This document shows positions 1 through 12,800 of a stretch of 64,000 nucleotides of DNA, piece after piece. The stretch spans positions 28,214-92,213 of the forward strand of contig JAISUC010000003.1 in assembly GCA_031272275.1 (NCBI GenBank), in the 5' to 3' direction. The translations under genes and the position numbers were made by a program. Each line of letters begins with the position of its first letter. Position 1 is the stretch's first letter. The DNA is from Actinomycetes bacterium (GTDB lineage: Bacteria; Actinomycetota; Coriobacteriia; WRKU01; WQUG01). The notes below the pieces were generated by a model. That model was not told the DNA's origin. It worked only from the letters and a program-made list of their open reading frames with translations, and made no database searches.

Positions 1-1
1 C

Positions 2-751
2 GGGGTCGACTACACCGCGTCAACCGCCGTCTATGAGGTCGAAAACGCATCTGCCACCGCGGCCCGCATCGAGGTCAACGTCTACCAGCAGGTCGCCTAC
101 AGTTCCAGCGAATCGCCCTATACCAACTGTCAGGTCACGCTGGTGCGCGATCTGGGCGGCGGCACCTCGACGATTATGGGCACCCAGGTGGCAGACAGCA
201 GCGGAAACGTCGCATTCGAAAACCTGGTCGCAGGCACCACCTATCGCCTGGTGTTCGAGGACCACACCGCAGACGGCTACGCGACCCCGACCTTCACCAC
301 CCTGAACAACGTCGACCAGGCCAACCTGAACGTCACCCCCGCAGCCCCCCAGACCAACGTCTACACGGCGACCTATACGCGCGCCATGGGCGGCTTTCGC
401 ATGGGCAAGCTGTTCCAGTCGCCTGACGGCAACAACGCCACGGTCGGGACCTTCTCTGCCACCTTTGAACTGCACGACCTGGCGACCGATGCTTTGGTCG
501 GCACGCCGTTTACGGTCAACAGCGCAACCGTCGCGACCGTCAGCCAGGAATTCCCCACCGGCACCTACGTGCTGAAAGAAACCGGCCTCAGCGCCGACTC
601 GGCGATTCTGGGTGAATATACGCCGCTTGCCAACACGGGCACCAGCGTCACCGTGACCATCACCGCGGGCAGCTATACGGCGCTACCCACCGGGCCCTCC
701 ACGATCGTCAACAGCCAGGGCCAGTTCATCAACACCTCGAACTATGGCTAG
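2..751 (+). CDS. Giant surface adhesin, visible 5' part up to an amber codon (partial)
   Basis: The frame is open from base 2 with no start in view, so the true N-terminus lies before the window. The 249 visible residues are SpaA/Cna-B-like prealbumin folds, rich in Thr, Ser and Ala (for example the segment with TFELHD, FTVNSAT and GTYVLKETGLSADS). The frame ends at a TAG at 749-751. It then continues without any shift into the 4810-residue frame that follows, and the protein sequence reads naturally across the stop. This is therefore the front of the same wall-anchored protein, interrupted by a nonsense codon, not a separate gene. Cna-B-type folds commonly act as stalk modules in Gram-positive surface proteins and pilins. 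Confidence 0.75.
   Translation, partial: GVDYTASTAVYEVENASATAARIEVNVYQQVAYSSSESPYTNCQVTLVRDLGGGTSTIMGTQVADSSGNVAFENLVAGTTYRLVFEDHTADGYATPTFTTLNNVDQANLNVTPAAPQTNVYTATYTRAMGGFRMGKLFQSPDGNNATVGTFSATFELHDLATDALVGTPFTVNSATVATVSQEFPTGTYVLKETGLSADSAILGEYTPLANTGTSVTVTITAGSYTALPTGPSTIVNSQGQFINTSNYG
749..751 (+). other. In-frame amber codon inside the giant adhesin
   Basis: The reading is ...NTSNYG-TAG-LRIHGYNF. A parallel junction later in the protein (near 4610) reads NSSSYGQLIMKK, so the TAG sits where a CAG glutamine codon would be expected; one C-to-T change explains it. TAG is used as a normal stop in several genes here (15242-15244, 20727-20729, 62002-62004), so it is not reassigned. Confidence 0.7.
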
Positions 752-811
752 CTGCGCATACACGGCTACAACTTTGCCGGCTCGGCCCTGGCCAACTGGT
801 CGGGCACTATC

Positions 812-3800
812 GTGCCATCCGGGGGAGGAACGTCCCGAAACTTCACCTTGTCATCGGGCGACTACAAGGTGAACCTGCCCCCGGGTACCTATGACGTGAC
901 CCTGAATGCGCCGTCAAACGGGCGCGTACTGACGGCACAAACCGTCACGGTGACCATCGCCGCGCGCCAGGCGGCGACCGCCACCCTGCCCGCCGGCCTG
1001 TTCCATATTGATTCGGGCACACAGGAACGTTCCCTAGATTACACGGGCACGACCCAGGTTGCCGCATTCATCGGCGCCTTTCCTCCGAATATCACCGCAA
1101 CCAAAAAGCGCAGCGACAGCAGCGCGAACCTTTCAGGTGCCGTCTTTGCCCTGTACAAGCAAAACGCAGCCGGCACCGATTGGGAGCTGGTGATGAACGG
1201 TGCCACCCGCGTCACGGCGACCTCGGCAAGCAACGGAACGTTCAGCTTCGCATCGGTTCAGCCGGGAATCTATGCCCTGGTCGAGGTGGGCGAGGTCTCG
1301 GGCCTGATGCGCCCCGAATACGCCGATACCTTCCACAACACCGCAGGCAACTCGACTGTCGCCGACCTGAAAACCACGGTGCCGGTGTCCGCCGCGACGG
1401 CTTTCAGCACCCTGCCGACCGTGACGGTTGCCTATAGCAACTATCACGCGACGACGCCGCAAAATCTCAATGTGGGCAACATTCTGAATGTACCCTTGGT
1501 ACCCGTTCAGATTCGCAAGGTGGATGCGGCAGCGACTACGCTGACTACGCTCGCAAACATCGGCGGGGCAAGCTATAACATCATCAATACCGCGAACAGT
1601 GCGGTGGTGGCAACGGTAACCACGGTCGGCGGTCAGCCCTTTACGGTCGCCGCGGACAAACTGGGACCGGGCACCTATCGCATACAGGAAACCGCACTGA
1701 GCGGGGACTCTGCAGGATACGAGCTTTCGACTGACACCGTTACCTTTACCATCCTGACCGACGGGACGCTGGATGCCTCGACCATCACGTGGACCGACAC
1801 CCGGGGGGCCACCAACTCGGTGGGCGATGATCACGTTGCGGTGACCTATGCCACCGCAAGCGGGGTCAGCGTGACCTTCCCGAACGTGAAAAAGCCGGCG
1901 GTCACCGTGACCAAGACCGGCCAGACCTCTGAAATGACCATCGACAACGGCAGCCTGAAACGTGCCACCGAGCCCTTGCCGGGGGCGAACTTCAAGCTGT
2001 ACCGCATCGACTCGTTCAACGTCAAGCACTACTTTGTTATCGACAGCAACGGTCGCATCACCGGCGAGACCACCAATATCAGCAACGCCACGACACTCAC
2101 GACCGATGCCTCCGGGCGCTTTAACTTGGTTGATTTGGACAGCAGCGCCGAATACTGGCTGACCGAGCTGGACGCGCCGGTGGTCATCGGCGACGAAACC
2201 GGCGAGCGCCACTATGACCCGGTCGACGACTTCAAGATATCATTCACGCTGTCTCACAAAGACTCTCTGCACGCATCCGACCCGGGTTACCGCGACCGCT
2301 ATATGACAAACGTCAGCGGTGGGGACGCCTGGTCGACCCTAACCGGGTTAACCATCACCAACAAACTGGATCCGCGCTATATCCACATCAAGAAATGGGC
2401 GGTCGAGACCACCTCGACTGCGGCGGATCCCAGCGGATACGCCCTGACCGCAAATCGCGCGGAAAGCGCCGGTGCCCTGTTTGCGGTCTATCAGTACGAC
2501 GCGACCGCTCCGAACAAGCGCGGTCAGCTGGTCGACACCATCTATATCGGCTCGGGCTCGCTGGAATACGCCAACCACGGAAACAGCAGCCAGCTGCCCG
2601 AGGGCAAATACGTGCTGGTCGAACTGAATCCGCCGGCGGGGTATTCGACCCAGGCGGCGTTTCTGCTGAATACCGGTCAGCCGGTTCGCGAAGACGGCGG
2701 GACGTCCTCCCCCTATTTCGAATTGAACGGACCGGGCGTGGCCGTGCCTCCGGGCAGCAATACGCACCCCGGCGGGGGCGATTCAGGTTGGGAGAGCGGT
2801 CTGGACGGACTGAGTTATGTGGTCGATTTGACGGGCAGTAACACCGACGCCTACCTGGATATCGGAAACTTGGGGCAAAACGACGCCGGTGCCGGACGAC
2901 AGGTGCGCATTCATGCGACCAAGGTCGGCTATAGCATCGACGAAAATATGGACCTGCACTATAACGGACCGATTGACGACGTGTGGTTCGATGTGTATCC
3001 GGCTTACATTAAGAACGGGGTGTACCTGCGGATTCCGGGTGCCGCATCGGTCGCCCAGGTCAAGACGGGCACCCTGTGGGCCAGTGACGGTATGGGGGGC
3101 AGCGACGTCGTTCACGGCGATTTCGTGACGCTGCCGCTGAGTCTGGACGCGATATTCAGCTCGCCGGATGTGGTGTCGCGCATCGCGTCGATGACGGCGT
3201 CCGATCAGTTGCTGGTGACGCGTAACGACCTGATTTTGATCGAGCGCGGACCGCTGCCGCCCAGCTACGAGCCCATCAATGCCGCCAACCCACCCGGGTT
3301 CGGCGTCAGTTGGGAGTCGTCTGCCGGGGCATTGATCAGCCCGTCGCTGAACGAACAGTGGTCGGCACCGGCGACCTATAACCCGGATCTTGCGGAACAT
3401 GCGGGCTATACGCCGATGACCAACGTGCGCGGACACGGTTGGTTACAGATTGAAAAGCGCAGCTATCTGTCGCCGAACAATCTGTTGTCGGGTGGGACCT
3501 TCACGCTGTTGAAACGTGCGCCGGGGGCGACTGACACGACCGGTGCCACCGCCATGGGGACGGTGACCATCGGAACCGACGGCCTGATACCGACCAATGC
3601 GGACAGCGAGATCGCGCACGCGCTGCAGCTGTCGCCGGGATATTACTATCTGATCGAGACCGATGCGCCTGCGGGATATAACACCTGCGGGGAGTATTCT
3701 GTCAACAACAGCGCGCGCACGAGCTTTGCGTCGGCGGCCGTTATCGGAGCGTTTGCCGTCCGCGACATGCAGATAACGACGGTGCGCGTCTATGACCGTC

Positions 3801-6800
3801 CCTATACCGAGGCGTTTTTCCGGAACTTCTGGGATTACCAGACCAGCGACCAGACCTCGATGACCGGGGACTGGACGATTACCGCGCATCCCTCCACCTA
3901 TACCGGGGCAACCGTGCTGACACCGACCGCCGATAACAGCCTGCATTTGACCGGGCTGGCAGACGGCAGCTATACCGTGCGGCTGACCGGTATCAGCACG
4001 GCGGCGTCTGCCGGATACACCGCAAACACGGTGGCCGGTTCGCTGGGATTCAGTTTCACCGTGTCGGCGGGTGCGGTGGTGCCGGGCTCGACCATGACGG
4101 TGGGTGGTATCCCGATGCCGGTTATCAACACCGGTATCGTGGATGAATCGAACGCGCCTGCCGGGGTGTGGGCGTACACGGATAGCTCGTCGATCTATAC
4201 CTTCTGCATTTCGAACCCCGCCAAAGGCGCGCTGGTGATTCGCAAAGGCTACGTGGACTCGACCGGGACCGCGCATGATGACACCGCAGCCGACCTGACC
4301 GATGCGACCTTTATGGTCGAGCAGTACAACAGCGGGTCGGGGACGTGGTCGGTCGCATCCGAATCCCCCCTGACGTGGCATCGGGCAAGTGACGAGACCA
4401 ACGGGCTGCGCACTCTGTTGCCGCCGGGCACCTATCGGCTGACCGAGACTGCGGCAAACGACGCCACGAAGTATTCGGTGGCATCAACTCCGGTGTATGT
4501 GGTGATTTCGAACACCGGTGTGGTATACCTGCGCAATGCGTCCTCGTCGATCGGCACCACATCGACGCCGCTGACCGCCGCGAACACGGGCAGCATGAAC
4601 CGTTTCTATAACAGCAGTTCCTATGGGCAGCTGATCATGAAAAAGCTGGCGCAGCCGACCGATGTATCCAGCCTGCCGGGCGCGACGTTCAAGCTGTTTA
4701 CCTCGGTTGCTGGCACCGTGGGTCCCGAATATACGGGGGCGAGCTTTGCCTGGATCGATTCGATGACGGGATATCGCATCACGGCACCCGCAGGCGATTA
4801 CTTTGCGTTCGAGGCGACCTCGCCTGCAGGCTATGCCACGCGCAGCGATTATCTGCCGGTGCACATCACGGCGGCGGCGACTCCGTACTATGCGGGTTAC
4901 AACAGCCCGCTGAACGTGAACACCGCCGCGTTTTTGAACGCGCCGCTGCTGACGTTGACGGTGGGCAAGACCACCGAGTACCCGCACCTGGTCGATGAAA
5001 ACGGCATCGAGCTGCGGCCCGCACGCACCGAGCACGTCCAGGGCGTCGAAATGCAGCTGTATCGTCGGACGGACACCACCGGTATTGTGGCGGCGGACTG
5101 GAGTCTGGTCGCGACCGCGTCCACATCCGGCGTGGTGGGGCCGAACTTTGGCACCTGCAATTTCAGCGGACTGAACGTGGGTGAATACCGCGTGGTCGAG
5201 GTCCTGCCGACCGACACCTTTATGGCGACCAACGCCGATTATGCGACGCTGGCGGCAGCCGACAGTTTTTATATCCGCTATAACGCCGCGACCAACACGC
5301 TGTATACGGCAGGCCCCATGGCAGAACTGGATACGTCCACCAATACGCTGACCATCGACAACGATTTCACCGGATTCATCATTGCGGCACACCTGTTGGA
5401 TTACGACAACCATAACATCCCGATTGCGGGTGCGACCTTCCGCGTGTGGGAAAACTATGACGCACCCAGTGATACGTTCAGTGGTCCGATGTTCGGCGGT
5501 CAGGTCTTTTCGACCGATTCGACCGGTATCGCGGAATTCCCGGCGCTGATGATACCGCCGACGGGCACCGGTATCACGTACTATATCGAACAGGTTTCGA
5601 CCATCGGCGATTACGTCATCAGTGATTTTTACGATCCGCACATCAAGGCCGTGACGGTCGCCATCCCGGTGAACCCGAACGCAAAGAACACCGAGGTGTT
5701 CTATAACAAGCGGTTCACCGAGGACCTGGAACTGAAAATCTCAAAGGATCTGGCCAGCGGGGCGACGACACCGGTGGTGCCTTTGGCAGATGCTGCCGGC
5801 GCATTCGACACGACCTATGAAATCTCGGTCGATTCCACGGCCCTGGCCAGCGCATTTCCGCTGAACAATGTCACCATCAAGGACAGCGGTCTGCGTTTCC
5901 TGGGACAAGACCCCACCAACAGCCTGGCGACGACTGCGGTGCCGGCGCCGACCCCGTCCTATAGTTTTGAAGAGGTGCGCATATTCCCGACCACGGCCTA
6001 TGCGACGGCAACATCCACGTCGGGCACCCCCATCTATGCCAACGTGAACGGGTTGGGGTGGAAACTGCTGGATGATCCGGCGGGTGTCACGTGGTCGCTG
6101 CCTGCGGGTAACGACACGACGCTTGAAATCGTCTACAGTCAGACCCTGCCCTCCAGCGTGGCGGCACTGTACACGGTGGGGCCACAGCTGCAGGTGGGAA
6201 AGATCGAGGTCAGCACCCATATCGACCGCTTTATGCCGAACTCTTCCCAGCCCGAGGTCTTACAGGCGGATAACAAAGTGACGCTCTCTGCCATCGCACC
6301 CGAGACCTTGGCTGATGCGAGCGACGACTATATCCTGTACTGGCCGATTGAAACCGAACGACCGCAGATGCAGGTGACCAAGACCCGCGTGGATTCCGGG
6401 GCGAAGAAACCGGGCGACGAGGCGACCTTCCACCTGACGCTGAAAAACGTCTCGACGAACCCCGCCATGATCATCGAACAGCCGATACTGATCGACTATA
6501 TGCCGCGGGAATGGATGAGCCTGGCACGCGATGAGGTGACCGGCGACCCCAAACAGTCGGTGGTGGCGACCGCGACCGCGCCGGGCGTGGCGGCTGACGT
6601 GAACTTCCAGATTGTGGACACGCTGTCCGAAAGCGTCATGATGTGGACCTTCCCGAACAGCCAACTGGCACCGGGTGAATCGGTGACGGTTGAAGTCACG
6701 GGCAAACTGGCCGCCATCGTGGGTGCCGCCATGGTCGACAACGAGGCTTACGGCACCAGCGGCGAGGCGCTGCGCGCGACCGCGCAATTCCCGACCGGGG

Positions 6801-9800
6801 CACAGTTCACCTGGACTACGGCGCTGTCGCCGTCGAACCGCATCTATGACGACGGCGGTGCAAACGCCGAACGCGCCGCCCGTTGGGACAAACTGAACGC
6901 CTTCCCCGAGCTGCAGGGCAAGGGGCTGTTCATCCGTGCCGACACGAACGTGAACATCGCGAGGTCCGGCTCGGTGAATATCCTGCGTTCGATCATGACC
7001 AACCGCGAGAACTTCTGGTATTCGGGGGCAAACCCGGTCACGGTCTATCCGGGCGACACCATCAGCTATCGTTTGCAGCTGAACAACGACTTCGCCTCGA
7101 CCACGAACGCGACCCTGCGCAATATCAGCATCACCGATGTCTTGCCCTATTCGGGTGACTGGAGGTCGACCGGCTGGACGGCCGCGCTGCGCAGTCTGCT
7201 GCAGGTCGACCCGGCATCCATCACGGTCGAGAGCGCACAGTTGGGCCCGCTGACCGGCGTGGATGTCGAGATACACTCGTCCAATACGCGCGACCTGTTC
7301 ACCGATTGGGACGGGACACCGGCGGTTGCAAACGCAGGACAAACGGTGGGCCTTACGACGGATACGACCTCGTTCAGGGTCGATTTCCCGGGCTTGGTCA
7401 TCAACGCCGAAGACACCATCACGATTATTTTCGAATGGAACATCCCGCAGACCATCGCCGGTTCGGTGATTGCGGCAAACGTGTATCAGCTGGGTAATGT
7501 GAACTTCCAAGCGACCTATGACCTGTATCGCAACGCCACCCCGCTGGGGACCGATATCAAGGCGCCGTCGAATATCGTGCGGGCGCGGTTCGATGTCGAA
7601 ACCATCGATATCGCAGGAAACGTGTGGGAGGACGCCGCCGTCGCCTATGACGGTGTGCATGATATCGGTGAGGCGGCGATTCCGGGTGCGACGGTGCAGT
7701 TGTGGCAACGGCGCGGCTCGACTGCAACGCTGCTGGATACGACGGTGACCGATGCGAACGGCGATTACCTGTTTGCCGGTGTGCGCAGCTGTTACGGCGA
7801 ATCGGACCTGAGCTATCAGGTGGTGTTCGTGAATCCGGACACCGATCTGTATCGCTATAGCCCGGCGCATGCCTCGGCGACGACCACGTCGACCGACAGC
7901 GATGCCGAAACTGTTTCCGCAGGCAGCGTCGACGGGCGGACCGCCTGGTTGGTGCTGTACGACAGCATCGACAACTTGGACTGCGGTTTGTGGAAAGGGT
8001 CATACGTTGCCGGGCGCGCCTGGTTCGATGAAAATGCGAACGGGGCATACGAGGTCGGCGAAACCCTGCTGGCAAACGTCGGTGCACGCTTGGTTGACAA
8101 CCTGACCGGGGCGACCGTGGCGACTACGATGACGGCCGCTGACGGCAGCTATCGTTTTAATGCCTTGCGGGCAGGCGACTATTCGGTTGTCCTGGATAAA
8201 AGCGCGCTGTTTGCACCAAACTGGACCTATCGCTGGACCACGCCGAACGTGGCGGCAGCCGGCGAGCAATACGACAGCGATGCCGTGCCGATTGACGCCG
8301 CCGGCACCAGCGCGACCGCAACCGCCACGGTCGGTGCTGTCGCCTATAACCAAACCGTCGACACCCTGTCCGACGGTGGCGTGATAGCCTATGCGAACAG
8401 CCTGGGCGGACGCGTCTGGCATGATACGGACCGCGACGGCGTGCGGCAATCGACCGAGGCCGCGTTCCCGAACGTGCAGGTCAAGCTGTTCAAACGGGTC
8501 GACGGCGTCGAGACCTTGGTCGAAACCACGCTGACCGCAGCCGACGGCACGTATCGTTTCGAATGGGTGGATTACAGCCCGGGTATCGCCTATCAGATTC
8601 TGTTCGTCAATCCGCAAAACGACCACTGGTGGTTCACCACGCCGTTTGCGGGCACGGACCGCACGGTCGACAGTGACGCCGTGCGCATCAGCGACCTGCA
8701 CTATCTGGCGACCACGACCTGGTTTGCCCCCGACGGCAACCAGGATGCGATTGATGCCGGCTTGTTCAGCCGCGATACGGTTGCAGGCTGGGTGTTCCTA
8801 GATGCCAACCACAACGGTCTGTTCGACGACGGTGAATACGGCGTGGGCAACGTAACCGTGCAGCTGAGCGACGCACAGGGCAGCCAAACCACGACCAGTA
8901 TCGCCGCGCCCGGACCGGAAGGACATTTCCTGTTCACCGATTTGAACGAGGAAAGCACGCCCACCATCACGGTGCTGAACCCGGATACGTCGCGCTATCG
9001 CTTCACGACGCCGACCACGGGCGGCTCGATCGTGGTAGCGGATGCCGGCCACACACTGGCGACCTATGACATCGGTCCGGTCGATTACTTCTATGGACCC
9101 GTGCGTGTCGGCCTGATTGAACGCGTGACCTTGACCTTTGACGCCCAGGACGGGACGATCACCGGCACGACGCTGGATGAAACGGCGACGGCCGCCTGGC
9201 CGGGGGACACCTTTGGCGCATTCCCGTCGGCCGAAAAGCCCAACCACAGTTTCCTGGGCTGGTTCACCAAGCCCATCGGCGGTACCCAGGTTATGGGACC
9301 GCTGGTGGCAGACACCGATATGACGCTTTACGCGCATTATGTCGAGAACGTCCCGCCGGTTGTCTTTATCCAGCCCGCGTCCGGCAACTATAGCACCGAT
9401 CCGTTGCCGGTGACTCTGACGGCCACGGACGTCTATACGGGCGTGTCGGCGATTTACTACCTGCTGGACAGCGACCCGACCACCTATACCTATACCGGTG
9501 GCTTCAACGTCGGTGAAGGCACGCATACCGTAACGGCCTGGGCGGTCGACGGGGTCGGAAACGTCGGCCCGGTTGCCACCACGACCTGGGTGGTTGATGC
9601 AACCGCACCGCTCACCACGCTGACCACGCCGACCCACAGTCCCCTGAATGCGGCGGACGTGGCGGGCGGTGACAGCTTTGTCACGCTGACCGCGACCGAT
9701 TTCGCGGGGCTGGGTGTGTACGCGACCTATTACCGGGTGGACGGCAGCGCGGACGTGACCTATACGGCGCCGTTTGACCTGGCGGCATACGGTCAGGGCA

Positions 9801-12800
9801 CGCACGTGGTGACCTATTGGTCGGTTGACGTGCTGGGCAATATCGAGACCCCGGCAACCACGCGCGTCTTTGTGATTGACACGGTGGCACCGGTCACGAC
9901 CCCGAACCCGCTGCCGGCAACGGCAGGTGCCGACCTCAGCTCAATAGTACTGTGGCCGGTTGACCCGAATCCGGGTACCGGTGTGGCGGTGACGTATTAT
10001 CGCCTGAATGACAGCACGCCCGAAACCTATACCGGGCGGATTGATTTTACGACCCAGGGCACGCAAAAAGTCGAGTTCTGGTCGGTGGACGTGGCCGGCA
10101 ACGTCGAGGTTCACCAGATTGTTTACTACAATGTGGACACGGCATCGGCGCATACGGTCATCAGCCCCTTCGGCGGTATCAGTGCCGAGACCACCTTTAC
10201 GCTGACCTGCGACGAAACCTCGGCGACGGTTTACTATCAGATAAACGGGGATGCCGAAACCGTCTATACCGGTCCGGTCGGCCTGTCCGTCAGCGGCGTC
10301 TACACCGTGGCGTATTGGTCCGTGGACGCGTTGGGCAATCGCGAGCCCGTGCAGGTGGCGACCTTCCTGGTCGACACGGATGCACCGCAGGCGTTCATAG
10401 CACCGAATCCCGCAACCTATCTGGGCGAGTCGATAACGCTTTCGGCTGTCGATGTGGGTGTCGGCGTCGCCGAAATCCATTACAGCGTCACCGGCGACAC
10501 TGTGGTGGCAGACACCGTCTATACCGGTGCCATCGTGCTGAACCCGGGTACCTCGACTGTCACCTATTGGGCGGTTGACGGTGTGGGTAACGTCAGCGAT
10601 GTGCAGTTCGCCACCTATACCCTGGACGGGGATGCTCCGGTTTCTTGGCTGAATACGCCGACGCATTCGCCGCTCAATGCGGTCGACGTGGTCGCCGGCG
10701 ACAGCATGGTGACGTTGGACGCCACCGACACGGCGGGCACCGGTGTCGCACACCTGTGGTACCGGGTTGATGGGGCGGCGCGCCTGGATTATCTGGTGAC
10801 CGGTCCCTTTGATCTGGCGGCTTACGGCGAAGGACAGCACACCATCACCTATTGGGCGGTTGACGCGTCCGGCAATATCGAGACACCGGCGAACCAAAAC
10901 GTCTTTGTGATCGACACGGTGGCCCCGGTGACCGTGCCGAACCCGCTGCCCTCGCTGGTCCCGACGACGGTGACCCAGGTCGTGTTGTACGCCACCGACC
11001 CGAATCCGGGAACCGGTGTGGCAGCAACGTACTACAAACTGAACAGCGATCCTACCACCTATACCTATACGGGACGGATCACGCTGCCCGGGCAGGGCAC
11101 CCAGACGGTCGAGTTCTGGTCGGTGGACGTGGCAGGTAACGTCGAGGTTCACCAGGTGGTGACCTACAACGTCGATACCACCGGCGCACATACGGTGATC
11201 AGCCCGTTCGGCGGCACCAGTGCCGAGACCACCTTTACCCTGACCTGCTCGGATGCATCCGCTGACGTGTACTATCAGATCAACGGCGGTCCGCAGACCC
11301 TGTATACGGGTCCGGTTGCGCTGAACAGCACGGGCACCTATACGGTGACCTATTGGTCGGTTGACGATTTGGGTAACACCGAACAGGTCCAGGTGTCGAC
11401 CTTTGTGGTGGATACCGATCTGCCGGTTGCCCATCTGACGCCGGCAGCCGGTCTGTACGGTGCGGACGGCTGCACATTCGGCGTGTCGGGAACCGACGTC
11501 GGTGTGGGTGTGGCGGCGTTGTACTATACCCTGGACGGTGGAGCGGATACGCTCTATACCGATCCTGTGGTTTTGACTGCCGGCACGCACACGGTGACGG
11601 CCTGGGCTGTTGACGGCGTGGGGAACGTGTCTGCCGTGGTGACCTACACCTATACGGTCGACGACAACGCACCGGTGACGACCATCACGCCGGCGTCGTC
11701 GACGGTCTGGCGCAACGACATCAACGCGTTCAGTCTGACGGCGACCGACAACTTGAACCTGCCGGTCGTGACGTACTATAGCTTGGACGGCGCACCCTAT
11801 GCGACCTATACGACGGGTGCCACCGTCGCGTTGGCGGATGGAGCGCATTTCGTGAACTATTACAGTGTGGACGCGGCCGGCAACATCGAGGTCGTGCGCA
11901 CCGCGGTCTATCTGGTCGACCACGTCGCCCCGGTCAGCACCATCACACCGGACGGCGGGGTCAATCCGGGCGCGATTTCGATTACGGCAACCGATACGCT
12001 GTCGGGTGTCGACCACATCGATTACCGTGTGCTGGATGACACGGGCGGGGTCGTGGTGGGCTGGACGGTCTATACCGGACCGATTACGCTGCCGGGTGAC
12101 GGGACTTACCAAATCGAGTACCGTGCGACCGACCGTGCCGGCAATGTCGAGGCCACGCGTACCAGCCGGTACTATACGGTCGACGGGTCGGCACCGGAAA
12201 CCGTGCTGACCACGCCGACGCATTCGCCGCTGAATCTGGCGGATTATCTGGCGGGCGACTGTGTGGTGACACTGGTGGCGACCGATTATGCGGGTGTCGG
12301 GATTGACGCGACCTATTACGTGATCGACGGGGGCGTACGGCAGACCTATACCGGTCCCTTTGATCTGAAAGACGCGGCGGGTGACGGCACGCACAGTGTG
12401 CTGTACTGGTCGGTGGATGCGGCAGGCAACGTCGAGACGCCGGCAAAGACCTCCGTGTTCGTGATAGACACGGTGGCTCCGGTGACGACGGTGTATCCCA
12501 CGCCGTCGCTTACGGCGACCACGGTGACCCAGATTGTGTTGCAGGCGACCGACCCGAATCCGGGTACCGGCGTGGCTGCGACCTATTACCGCCTGAACGA
12601 CAGCTCTGTGGCGACCTATACCGGGCGGATCGACTTTACGACCCAGGGCACGCAAAAGGTCGAGTTCTGGTCGGTTGACGTTGCCGGCAACACCGAGGTA
12701 CCGCAGGTTGTCTATTACAACGTGGACACGGTCGCGGCGCATACAGTCATCAGTCCCTTTGGCGGCATCAGCAACGGCGTCACGGTCAGCTTCAGCAATA

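Noticed and set aside
6260..7870. 536-residue minus-strand frame, and similar ones at 1133-2212, 3443-4381 and 4484-5641
   Set aside because: Same cause: antisense shadows of the GC-rich adhesin gene, without recognisable domains or ribosome sites.
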